This document shows, piece after piece, positions 1 through 6,123 of a stretch of 6,998 nt of DNA (positions within the stretch are counted from its first letter, which is position 1; the number at the start of each line of letters is the position of its first letter). The stretch covers positions 1 through 6,998 of the forward strand of contig JABUTE010000133.1 in the NCBI GenBank assembly GCA_021443825.1. The letters are read 5' to 3'. Both the position numbers and the translations under genes were made by a program. This DNA comes from Bacillota bacterium. GTDB taxonomy: Bacteria > Bacillota > Clostridia > Peptostreptococcales > Anaerovoracaceae. Below the pieces are notes generated by a model. It saw nothing but the letters and a program-made list of their open reading frames with translations, was not told the DNA's origin and made no database searches.

Positions 1-174
1 GCCTTAGGCGGCACCACCCAGTCCTCTAAGCCTTCCCAATCTTCCGGCGGCAGCGACGTGCTGGGCACCCTTCTGGGCGCAGCTCTGGGCGGCACCACCC
101 AGTCCTCTAAGCCTACCCAGTCTTCCGGCGGCAGCGACGTGCTGGGCACCCTGCTGGGCGCGGCCTTAGGCGGT
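1..174 (+). repeat. 81-bp in-frame tandem repeat, two full copies plus a partial third
   Basis: Copy 1 covers 1-81 and copy 2 covers 82-162. They differ at 7 of 81 positions by eye, and only one change alters an amino acid (Ser to Thr at the 12th codon of the unit). A third copy begins at 163 and fades after about four codons. The array probably extends beyond the left edge. The 27-codon period keeps the frame, so copy number can change without breaking the gene. Confidence 0.9.
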
Positions 175-351
175 TCCACCAAGTCATCTGCCAAGACCGG
201 ATCGTCTTCTTCTGCAAAGAAGACCACCCAGACCACCTCGGCCAAGAAAACGACTACCTCCGGCAAAAAGACCACCTCGGCCAAGGCCGGCGCAGGCAGT
301 GTCAGCAAGGATACCGAAAAGGCCAAAAAGATCATCAAGAAGATCGACTGA
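1..351 (+). CDS. Repetitive low-complexity protein with lysine-rich tail, 5'-truncated
   Basis: The frame is open from the first base to the TGA at 349-351, so 116 C-terminal residues are visible and the true start lies left of the window. In-frame GTG codons at 58 and 139 sit inside repeats and have no ribosome binding site, so they are not credible starts. Residues 1-54 are two copies of a 27-residue unit, Ser/Thr/Gly-rich with a short hydrophobic core (DVLGTLLGAALGG), followed by a fragment of a third. Residues about 58-116 form a Lys/Thr/Ser/Ala tail with KKTT and SAKK motifs, ending in a charged helix-like stretch (KDTEKAKKIIKKID). The tail resembles histone-H1-like bacterial proteins. 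The Gly/Leu repeats recall linkers of DUF937-type proteins, but no domain can be assigned. No function is claimed. It is probably co-transcribed with the membrane protein 33 bp downstream. Confidence 0.8.
   Translation, partial: ALGGTTQSSKPSQSSGGSDVLGTLLGAALGGTTQSSKPTQSSGGSDVLGTLLGAALGGSTKSSAKTGSSSSAKKTTQTTSAKKTTTSGKKTTSAKAGAGSVSKDTEKAKKIIKKID
231..285 (+). repeat. Short direct repeat in the lysine-rich tail
   Basis: A 16-base exact repeat (GACCACCTCGGCCAAG) occurs at 231-246 and 270-285, offset by 39 bp or 13 codons. It encodes the repeated Thr-Thr-Ser-Ala-Lys motif in the tail. It suggests the tail also grew by small duplications, independently of the 81-bp array. Confidence 0.7.
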
Positions 352-384
352 TCGTAATTTATATTAACAAAGGAGGCCAATCCC

Positions 385-1071
385 ATGGCAGTAGAAAAGA
401 AACCGGTCGAAAAAAAGATCGTAAACGTGAATTCCCAAAAGGTCGTTCCGACCAAAGAAGAGCGCAAGGCATCTGTTCTGCCCAAGCGCATCGCAGCCTT
501 CGTCTTCTGGTTCCTCGGCATCGCAATGGAGGTGCTGGCTGTTCTGACCCTGAATGGCACCCTCTACCTGGAAAAGTTCAGCCAGATGACCATGCTCCTG
601 GCCTTCATCGTGCTGGATTTCATCTTCGTCGTCGTCGGCTCCTCGTTCTGGAAAAAAGCCAATGATGTGGATCCCGCCAGCAAAGCGAACAAGGTCAAGT
701 TCTTCCTGTGGAACCAGATGGGCCTGATCATGTCGATCCTGGCCTTCTTCCCCCTGGTCATTCTGCTTCTGAAGGACAAGGATCTGGACGCCAAGACCAA
801 GAAGATCGTCAGCATCGCCGCTGCCGTTGCCCTTGTCGCCTGCTCTGCCCTCTCCATCGATTACAACCCCATCTCCGAAGAGGAGTTCCAGGAGCTGGAG
901 ACCGAATACAGCGACCAGGATATCTATTGGACCAGATGGGGCAAGTCCTATCACACCACCTCCGAATGCCCCTCTCTTTCCAGAAGCAAGGAAGTCTTCC
1001 AGGGAACCATCGATGACGCTCTGGCAGCCAACCGCAACGATCCCTGCGATTTCTGCGTGCTGCAGGAATAA
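385..1071 (+). CDS. Four-helix membrane protein with C-terminal His/Cys box, function unknown
   Basis: This 228-residue protein starts at an ATG preceded by a perfect AGGAGG at 371-376, 8 bases upstream. The N-terminus (1-35) is Lys-rich and soluble. Four hydrophobic segments follow at about 34-57, 67-89, 106-129 and 139-158. The soluble C-terminus is acidic at 163-180 and then carries YWTRWGKSYH, with H190, C195 (SECPSL) and a final PCDFC (C221, C224). That layout, an aromatic/Gly-Lys-x-Tyr-His lead, a Cys, then an Ala-rich helix and CxxC, resembles the small Ada-like metal-binding box at the C-terminus of many Firmicute membrane or secreted proteins. Binding of zinc through H190/C195/C221/C224 is inferred. 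If the N-terminus is inside, four helices put the box in the cytoplasm, but the Lys-rich 3-4 loop makes the topology uncertain. It lies 33 bp after the repeat protein and 18 bp before rsuA. Confidence 0.85.
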   Translation: MAVEKKPVEKKIVNVNSQKVVPTKEERKASVLPKRIAAFVFWFLGIAMEVLAVLTLNGTLYLEKFSQMTMLLAFIVLDFIFVVVGSSFWKKANDVDPASKANKVKFFLWNQMGLIMSILAFFPLVILLLKDKDLDAKTKKIVSIAAAVALVACSALSIDYNPISEEEFQELETEYSDQDIYWTRWGKSYHTTSECPSLSRSKEVFQGTIDDALAANRNDPCDFCVLQE

Positions 1072-1089
1072 TGACCGGAACGATCACAA

Positions 1090-1818
1090 ATGGCTCAAAA
1101 TGTCCGTTTAGATAAGGTCTTTGCCAACCTGGGCATCCTTTCCCGCTCCGAATGCAAAAAGGCGGCGAAACGGGGCGAGATCACCGTCAACGGCACCGTC
1201 TGCACCGAAGCGGACCGCAAGGTGGACCCCGACCGGGATGCTATCTGCTTAAACGGCAGGCGGCTGGATACCCGCACCTTCGTCTACTATATGATGAACA
1301 AGCCGGCCGGCGTGATCACCGCCACCGAAGATAAGAGCGCACAGACCGTGCTCGACCTTTTGGACGATAAGCGCACCGATCTGTCGCCGGTAGGCCGTCT
1401 GGATAAAGATACCACCGGAATTTTGCTGATCACCAACGACGGTCAGATGAACCACCGGCTGCTGTCGCCCCGCTGGCACGTGGTCAAGACCTATCAGGCT
1501 TACGTAGAAGGCGAAATGACGGAAGAAGGTCTGCGCACCCTGGCAAGAGGCGTCGACATCGGCGACGAAAAGCCCACCCTGCCGGCGCAGGTGCGGCTGC
1601 TTTCCGTGCGAAAGCCCCAGCTGGTGGAGATCTCTGTCATCGAAGGTCGCTTTCATCAGATCAAGCGAATGCTCCAGGCGGTGGGAAACCCTTGCATTAT
1701 GCTGCACCGCAAAAGCTTCGGCCCCTTGACCCTGGACGACGCGCTGGAGCCCGGCTGCTGCCGTGAGCTGACCGAAGAAGAGCTGCAGGCGCTGCGCGAG
1801 CAGACCGAAAGCAAATGA
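1090..1818 (+). CDS. rsuA: RsuA-family 16S rRNA pseudouridine synthase
   Basis: This 242-residue protein would isomerise a uridine in rRNA to pseudouridine. The closest known activity for this family is U516 of 16S rRNA, but the target cannot be proven here. Residues 4-45 are an S4 RNA-binding domain (VRLDKVFANLGILSRSE, then GEITVNG). The catalytic domain has the family motif GRLDKDTTGILLITNDG with catalytic Asp105, the MMNKPAGV segment near 68-75, and EGRFHQIKRML at 185-195. Length and motif order are those of a complete enzyme; Firmicute homologues include YtzG. An in-frame TGA at 1072-1074 limits upstream extension, so 1090 is the start even though only a weak GGA (1077-1079) precedes it. 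With an 18-bp gap after the membrane-protein stop, translation may depend on coupling. A strong terminator follows 32 bp after the stop codon. Confidence 0.93.
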   Translation: MAQNVRLDKVFANLGILSRSECKKAAKRGEITVNGTVCTEADRKVDPDRDAICLNGRRLDTRTFVYYMMNKPAGVITATEDKSAQTVLDLLDDKRTDLSPVGRLDKDTTGILLITNDGQMNHRLLSPRWHVVKTYQAYVEGEMTEEGLRTLARGVDIGDEKPTLPAQVRLLSVRKPQLVEISVIEGRFHQIKRMLQAVGNPCIMLHRKSFGPLTLDDALEPGCCRELTEEELQALREQTESK

Positions 1819-1850
1819 CCCCGGCCACAGGCTGCTCCAAAAAGAAGAAC

Positions 1851-1885
1851 ATCCCTGCTGAGCTTTCTCAGCAGGGATCTTTTTT
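1851..1885 (+). terminator. Intrinsic terminator between convergent rsuA and uvrC, probably bidirectional
   Basis: A perfect 12-bp stem (ATCCCTGCTGAG at 1851-1862, complement at 1867-1878) closes a 4-base CTTT loop and is followed by a C and six T (1880-1885). On the + strand this is a textbook terminator for rsuA. On the - strand the same hairpin begins 12 bases after the uvrC stop and is followed by an interrupted T-rich stretch (GTTCTTCTTTTT), so it can also end the coaB-dacA-uvrC transcript, perhaps less efficiently. Confidence 0.93.
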
Positions 1886-1890
1886 ATGCC

Positions 1891-3774
1891 TTATGCACCG
1901 GCAGGGTCTGCGTCCGGCAGAGGCCCCTTCGGCTTTGTTTTTTCTTCCTGTTTTGCGAAATAGGTACGCACGTTTTCTGCAACCGCCAGATTCATGCCGG
2001 GCGCCTCTGCCAGCTGCTGCGCATCGGCCTTTCGGATCGCCTCGATGCTTCCGAAATGGCTCAGCAGCGCAATGCGCCGCTTTTCGCCGATGCCGGGAAT
2101 GCTGTCCAGCACCGACCGGGTCATCTCCTTGCCCCGCAGCCGGTGGTGATAATCGATGGCAAACCGGTGGACCTCCTCCTGGATGGTTCCCATATAGGCG
2201 TAGAGCTCCCGGCGGTCCTTCAGATCGTATTCCTGATCGTTATAGATCACGGCACGGGTGCGGTGCTTGTCGTCCTTCACCATGCCGGCCACCGGAATCG
2301 ACAGCTTTAAGGCATTCAGCACTGCCTGGCAGGCATGCACCTGGCCCAGGCCGCCGTCCATCAGGATCAGATCGGGCAGCTCGGTAAAGCCGGCTGCGCC
2401 GTCCAGCGCCTGGCGAAACCGGCGAAACAGCACCTCCATCATGCTGCCGGTATCGTCGGGGCCCTCTACGGTCTTGATCTTAAAGCGGCGGTAGGCCTGC
2501 TTTAAGGGGCGGCCGTCATAGAAGACCACCATGCCGCCGACGGCATCCACCCCGTTGATATGGGAGATATCAAAGGACTCGATGCGATGAACGTTTTCTG
2601 CCATCGCAGGTCCCAGAAAGCTGGCCAGCCCGGAGCGCACGGCCTGTTCCTTTTCCAGCTGGCGGCGGGTCCGCTCATCGATATCCTTCAGCATCTCGTT
2701 GACATCCTTGCGCACCAGCTCCATCAACGCCCTTTTTTCGCCCCGTTCGGGAACAAGCAGCGACACCTTGGAGCCCCTTCGCTGCGACAGCCAGTCCTCC
2801 AGCAGGGCGCTGTCGTCGGGAAGGCTTGCCACCATGATCTCTTTGGGGATCATCACATTGTCGAAATAGTATTGGCGAATAAAGGCAGAGCAGATCTCCT
2901 CCCGGCTGCCGGGAACCGCATCGCCCAAAAAGAAATTCTCTCTTCCCGAGAGCTTTCCCTCCCGCACGGTGAACAGCACCGCATGGATGCCCGAAAGTCC
3001 CTGGGTCATGAGAATGATATCGATATTTTCCGGATGGGAAAGCACCACCCGCTGCTTCTGCGTGACCGCCTCGATGGCCAGCAGATGATCGCGCCAGACG
3101 GCAGCCTCTTCGAAGTTCATTTCTTCCGAAGCCTTTTCCATCTTTTCGCGCATCTGCCCTTCCATATCCCGGTTTTTTCCCTGCAGAAATTCCGTCACCT
3201 GCTCGATGGCGGCCCGATAGACGTCTTTGCTCACATTCCCCTGACAGACGCCGGGGCAGCGGTGGATATGGTAATTGAGACAGGGGGCAAATCCCGGTCC
3301 GAACTCGGTGGCGGTGCACCGCTTTAAGCAATAGAAATCGTTGAGCAGATCGATGATGGTGTTGACGGCGCCGGCATCGGTATAGGGTCCGAAATAGCGG
3401 GAGCCGTCGCTGACGATCTTGCGCGTTTTTAAAATGCGGGGATAATCCTCCGCCAGGGTCAGCTTGATATACGGATAGGTCTTGTCGTCGCGCAGCAGAA
3501 TGTTGTAGTAGGGCGAATACTTTTTGATCAGATTGCATTCCAAAATGAGTGCTTCCATCTCCGTGCCGCAGGTGATGTACTCAAACTCCCGGATATCCTC
3601 CACCATGCGGCGGACCTTGGGGGTCTGGTTTTTTGGCGACTGGAAATACTGGCGCACTCTTCTTCGAAGGGAGATCGCTTTTCCCACATATATAATTTGC
3701 CCGAAAGCATCTTTGTGCATATACACTCCGGGGCTGTCGGGCAATTTTTTCAGTTCTTCCTGAATATCAAACAT
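1891..3774 (-). CDS. uvrC: UvrABC excinuclease subunit C
   Basis: This 627-residue protein is the nuclease subunit of nucleotide excision repair. It is recruited to the UvrB-DNA complex and cuts on both sides of the lesion. Domains in order: GIY-YIG nuclease at about 12-95 (GVY 16-18, YVG 29-31, EALILECNLIK), making the 3' cut; a cysteine cluster C153, C165, C173, C177, matching the four cysteines reported to hold an iron-sulfur cluster in E. coli UvrC; a UVR/UvrB-binding helical hairpin at about 204-240; an RNase-H-like nuclease with D402 (FDISH), D440/D441, D473 (LMDGG) and H536, making the 5' cut; and a helix-hairpin-helix tail at about 555-607 (IPGIGEKR). The start is fixed by the family-typical MFDIQEELKKLPDSPGVY. 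The Shine-Dalgarno is poor (AAAAAGAAAAG), and the 22-bp gap after dacA suggests coupling or read-through. All expected catalytic residues are present, so it should be functional. Confidence 0.98.
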   Translation of the reverse strand: MFDIQEELKKLPDSPGVYMHKDAFGQIIYVGKAISLRRRVRQYFQSPKNQTPKVRRMVEDIREFEYITCGTEMEALILECNLIKKYSPYYNILLRDDKTYPYIKLTLAEDYPRILKTRKIVSDGSRYFGPYTDAGAVNTIIDLLNDFYCLKRCTATEFGPGFAPCLNYHIHRCPGVCQGNVSKDVYRAAIEQVTEFLQGKNRDMEGQMREKMEKASEEMNFEEAAVWRDHLLAIEAVTQKQRVVLSHPENIDIILMTQGLSGIHAVLFTVREGKLSGRENFFLGDAVPGSREEICSAFIRQYYFDNVMIPKEIMVASLPDDSALLEDWLSQRRGSKVSLLVPERGEKRALMELVRKDVNEMLKDIDERTRRQLEKEQAVRSGLASFLGPAMAENVHRIESFDISHINGVDAVGGMVVFYDGRPLKQAYRRFKIKTVEGPDDTGSMMEVLFRRFRQALDGAAGFTELPDLILMDGGLGQVHACQAVLNALKLSIPVAGMVKDDKHRTRAVIYNDQEYDLKDRRELYAYMGTIQEEVHRFAIDYHHRLRGKEMTRSVLDSIPGIGEKRRIALLSHFGSIEAIRKADAQQLAEAPGMNLAVAENVRTYFAKQEEKTKPKGPLPDADPAGA

Positions 3775-3796
3775 CTTTTCTTTTTACGTTACAGGA

Positions 3797-5209
3797 TCAG
3801 TAGCGGTCCTCGTCATCCTGCTTTCCGTAGCGGGCCCGGTCGTAATCCCGGTCCCACATCTGGCGGCGGCGCAGCTCTTCTTCCTTGCGGGCACGGGCCC
3901 GTGCAGCCTTTTCGGCCTTCTTGCGTCTGATCTTGCGGCGCATATAGATGACATAGCCTGTCAGAAGGGCAACGATGGCAACAACGGCAGCGATCAGAGA
4001 GGTCCAGATGATCTTCGCCGTATGGTCTTCGATGCCGAAGACGGAGAGGATCCCGCCCTTTTCGATGGCTTCGGTGGCGACCACGTTGGTGGAGCCCACC
4101 TTCAACCCGCTTTCATAGACCTCAAGAACGCCCAGCACGCGGCCCTCTTCCACCGGGGCTTTGGTGCTGGCATCCAGCGTCAGCCGGGTGGTGATGATGG
4201 AATCGGCTGCCTCCGACGGAATGGTATAGAAGATGGTATCCTGCACCCGCACGCCTACCTTGTTGAAGGCGCCGTTCTTTACCTTGACATAGCCTTCCAG
4301 AACGCTTCCCTCATGGGTGCATTCCACGGTGCGGAAGTTGGCGAAGGCCCAGTCCAGCAGCTTGATGGTATCGGCAAAGCGGCCCATGCTGGAGGACTTC
4401 ATGACCACCGTCAGGATCCTGGTGTCGCCTTTTTGCGCCGCCTCGATCAGGCAGCCGCCGGCGGCCTTGGTGTAACCGGTCTTGACACCCATGGCGCCCT
4501 CGTACTTGCAGTAGCGAAGCTCGTTGTCCACGTAGATCCGGTTGGTGTCGGTCTCGTCGTTGAGCAGCAGGTTGGTGGAGAGCACGGTGCGCTGCTCCGA
4601 CTTGTTGGTAGCGGGGACCGTATATTCCGCCTGGGCCACGATCTGGGCAAACCGGGGATCCTCCATGCAGATCATGGCGATCTTGGCCAGATCGGAGGCG
4701 GTGGAATAATGGTCTTCTGCGTGAAGGCCGTGGGGGTTGGAAAAATGGGTGTTGGAAACGCCCAGCTCCAGCAGCTTGTCGTTCATCATGTTGACGAACT
4801 CATAGGTGCTGCCGGCGATGGCCTTGGCGATGAGCACAGCGCAATCGTTGCACGATGCCACCAGCAGCACGTTGAGAGCATCCTTGGCGTTGATCTCTTC
4901 GCCGTCCTTCAGCTTCAGGGAGGTGCCAAGGGTCGCAGCGACCTCCTGATCGGCCACCAGGGTGGCGCTCATGTCCAGCTTATCAAGGGCGATGAGGGCC
5001 GTGACCAGCTTGGTGGTGCTGGCCGGATAGATCATCTGCTCTTCGTTTTGCTTATACAGAATGTCGCCGGTGGTCATATCGATGACCATGGCAGCCTCTG
5101 CCTCCAGCTTGGGCACAGCAGATGCTCCGTAGGCGGGAGCTGCCGGCAGAGACAGAACGGTCAGAAGGGCTGCCAGGAACAGGGATAACAATCTCTTGGG
5201 GCTCTTCAT
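3797..5209 (-). CDS. dacA: D-alanyl-D-alanine carboxypeptidase (PBP5/DacA type, peptidase S11)
   Basis: This 470-residue enzyme should remove the terminal D-Ala from peptidoglycan stem peptides outside the membrane. Residues 1-29 are a signal peptide (Lys/Arg, hydrophobic core, APAYG with likely cleavage near 28-31). The serine-protease-fold motifs are complete: S64-T-T-K67, S119-C-N121 and K243-T-G245. A PBP5-C-like beta domain spans about 290-390. A true transmembrane helix at about 400-423 comes next, followed by a 47-residue, strongly charged cytoplasmic tail (MRRKIRRKKAEKAARARARK onward) ending in Asp/Tyr-rich sequence. The start at 5209 is chosen because AGGAGT sits 5 bases upstream and the signal peptide begins there. 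The open frame runs further up to 5572, but that stretch overlaps coaB and has no membrane or enzyme features. It is the middle gene of the coaB-dacA-uvrC operon. The subfamily (DacA, DacB or DacF) is not decided, so the symbol is provisional. Confidence 0.95.
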   Translation of the reverse strand: MKSPKRLLSLFLAALLTVLSLPAAPAYGASAVPKLEAEAAMVIDMTTGDILYKQNEEQMIYPASTTKLVTALIALDKLDMSATLVADQEVAATLGTSLKLKDGEEINAKDALNVLLVASCNDCAVLIAKAIAGSTYEFVNMMNDKLLELGVSNTHFSNPHGLHAEDHYSTASDLAKIAMICMEDPRFAQIVAQAEYTVPATNKSEQRTVLSTNLLLNDETDTNRIYVDNELRYCKYEGAMGVKTGYTKAAGGCLIEAAQKGDTRILTVVMKSSSMGRFADTIKLLDWAFANFRTVECTHEGSVLEGYVKVKNGAFNKVGVRVQDTIFYTIPSEAADSIITTRLTLDASTKAPVEEGRVLGVLEVYESGLKVGSTNVVATEAIEKGGILSVFGIEDHTAKIIWTSLIAAVVAIVALLTGYVIYMRRKIRRKKAEKAARARARKEEELRRRQMWDRDYDRARYGKQDDEDRY

Positions 5210-5214
5210 AGGGT

Positions 5215-5220
5215 ACTCCT
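5215..5220 (-). promoter_or_regulatory. Ribosome binding site that fixes the dacA start
   Basis: AGGAGT on the - strand ends 5 bases before the ATG at 5209. It supports starting dacA at its signal peptide rather than at the upstream end of the open frame. It lies just after the coaB stop codon, within the 17-bp intergenic gap. Confidence 0.85.
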
Positions 5221-5226
5221 TTATGT

Positions 5227-6018
5227 TTAAAACCAGTGATCGGCTGCGTAATCCAGCAGCGCGGGACCGTTTTCGCCGTTGAGGGTCTGGCCGGTAAAGC
5301 CGTTTTTGTCGATGAGGTAGCGCACCGGCTCTCCTCTGCGCAGCTGGGCCAGGTCGTTGGCCATGATGTAGTCCATGTCGTTCTTTAAGCAGAGCTTGTG
5401 ACCGACCTGGATCAGGTGCTCCAGGGGAACGTTCTCCAGCAGCTTGCAGCCGATGAGGGTGGCACCCGGAAACCATCTGCGAAGGCTTGCGATCAGCTTG
5501 ACCGTCAGGGTCAGCTTGACGGTCAGATGAGGCTCGTAGCTGCTGATCTTGGAATCGTCGTTGACCTTGCACCGGGGATCTGTCATGGTGTTCAGGATCA
5601 GCTGCTCCAGCGCCTGCCGGTCAAGCTCGCCGTCGCTCTCCATGATCCTGTCTGCGATCTCCCGGGCCATATCCTCCATGCGGAAGGTGAACTGGGGCTT
5701 GTAATCGCCGACGGCTGCCGCATGGATGATCACATCGTAGGGAGCCTCTTTGCTTTCTGCCTCCAGCGCCTGATACATATCCTCGGTGGTTTCGATGCAG
5801 ACCACCTTCAGCCTGGGGTTTTCTTCGGCAAAGCCGTAGCTGTGAAACAGAGCCGATTTTGCGACGCTGTGGGTAATGATGACCGTAACGAAGTCTCCCT
5901 TGGAAAGGGCCCGGTCAGCCAGACTGAGGGTCAGGCTTCCGGTAGACATATTGGTGATCTTCATGACTTCATCAACGTATTCGTTGGTGGGACCTCCGGT
6001 GATAAGAACACGCTTCAT
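5227..6018 (-). CDS. coaB: Phosphopantothenate-cysteine ligase, monofunctional
   Basis: This 263-residue enzyme joins 4'-phosphopantothenate to cysteine, the second step from pantothenate towards coenzyme A, in the cytoplasm. The N-terminus is a Rossmann-like nucleotide-binding fold (RVLITGGPTNEYVDEV), with the ligase motif KITNMSTG containing N23, the Asn conserved in CoaB. IIHAAAVGDYKP (97-108) matches the AAVxDY segment. DSKISS with K157, LIGCKLL (188-194) and DYIMANDLAQL (216-226) match the C-terminal signature. It resembles the stand-alone CoaB of streptococci and enterococci rather than the CoaBC fusion: no CoaC flavoprotein domain is present and no coaC is in the window. The region between AAVGDY and KISS looks about 20 residues longer than in streptococcal forms, as recalled. 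The start at 6018 is supported by AAGGAGG at 6026-6032. A TTG at 6051 in frame has no such site. It is first in the operon with dacA and uvrC. Confidence 0.92.
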   Translation of the reverse strand: MKRVLITGGPTNEYVDEVMKITNMSTGSLTLSLADRALSKGDFVTVIITHSVAKSALFHSYGFAEENPRLKVVCIETTEDMYQALEAESKEAPYDVIIHAAAVGDYKPQFTFRMEDMAREIADRIMESDGELDRQALEQLILNTMTDPRCKVNDDSKISSYEPHLTVKLTLTVKLIASLRRWFPGATLIGCKLLENVPLEHLIQVGHKLCLKNDMDYIMANDLAQLRRGEPVRYLIDKNGFTGQTLNGENGPALLDYAADHWF

Positions 6019-6025
6019 GGCACAT

Positions 6026-6032
6026 CCTCCTT
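6026..6032 (-). promoter_or_regulatory. Ribosome binding site that fixes the coaB start
   Basis: AAGGAGG on the - strand lies 7 bases before the ATG at 6018. It decides between this start and the in-frame TTG at 6051, which would add 11 residues not seen in CoaB proteins. Confidence 0.9.
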
Positions 6033-6033
6033 G

Positions 6034-6045
6034 TTGAAATTTCAA
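6034..6045. repeat. 12-bp perfect palindrome over the rdgB promoter -35 box
   Basis: TTGAAATTTCAA is perfectly self-complementary and its left half is the -35 box of the + strand promoter. A further TTG/CAA pair flanks it with a 3-base offset. It also lies directly upstream of the coaB ribosome binding site. It could be an operator for a dimeric regulator, but a chance palindrome in AT-rich DNA is possible. Confidence 0.35.
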
Positions 6046-6062
6046 TGACAAATCAGTATACT
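6034..6062 (+). promoter_or_regulatory. Sigma-A-type promoter for rdgB
   Basis: TTGAAA at 6034-6039 and TATACT at 6057-6062 are separated by exactly 17 bp, one mismatch each from the consensus boxes. Transcription would begin near 6069 and leave a leader of about 82 nt before the rdgB ATG. The -35 box lies just upstream of the coaB ribosome binding site on the opposite strand, so this promoter is inside the coaB leader. Confidence 0.6.
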
Positions 6063-6123
6063 TGGATTGAATGCAGAGGTTCTTTTGCAGAGCGCTGCTG
6101 CAGAATATTCGTAATTACTATTT

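Noticed and set aside
1..174. CRISPR-like array
   Set aside because: The repeat is a continuous in-frame 81-bp coding unit with no unique spacers.
364..954. 196-codon open frame on the - strand opposite the membrane protein
   Set aside because: The + strand gene has a perfect AGGAGG, clear membrane helices and a conserved-looking Cys box. The antisense product is low-complexity and acidic.
2560..3327. 255-codon open frame on the + strand opposite uvrC
   Set aside because: It lies wholly inside uvrC, which has every expected domain on the other strand. No ribosome binding site or recognisable motif.
4022..5188. 388-codon open frame on the + strand opposite dacA
   Set aside because: It is antisense to dacA, whose signal peptide, STTK, SCN and KTG motifs prove the coding strand. 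The shadow protein is Gly/His/Asp-rich with no domain, as expected from reading GC-rich codons backwards.
5494..5526. Apparent 18-bp duplication in coaB (LTVKL repeated)
   Set aside because: Two 15-base copies differ at one base, but the spacing from KISS to the following Trp is the same as in streptococcal CoaB as I recall it, so there is no inserted material. Likely coincidental similarity in a beta strand.
5210..5572. Extended N-terminus for the carboxypeptidase
   Set aside because: The extra 121 residues overlap coaB in another frame and are Arg/Pro/Gln-rich. The ATG at 5209 has a good ribosome binding site and begins the signal peptide.
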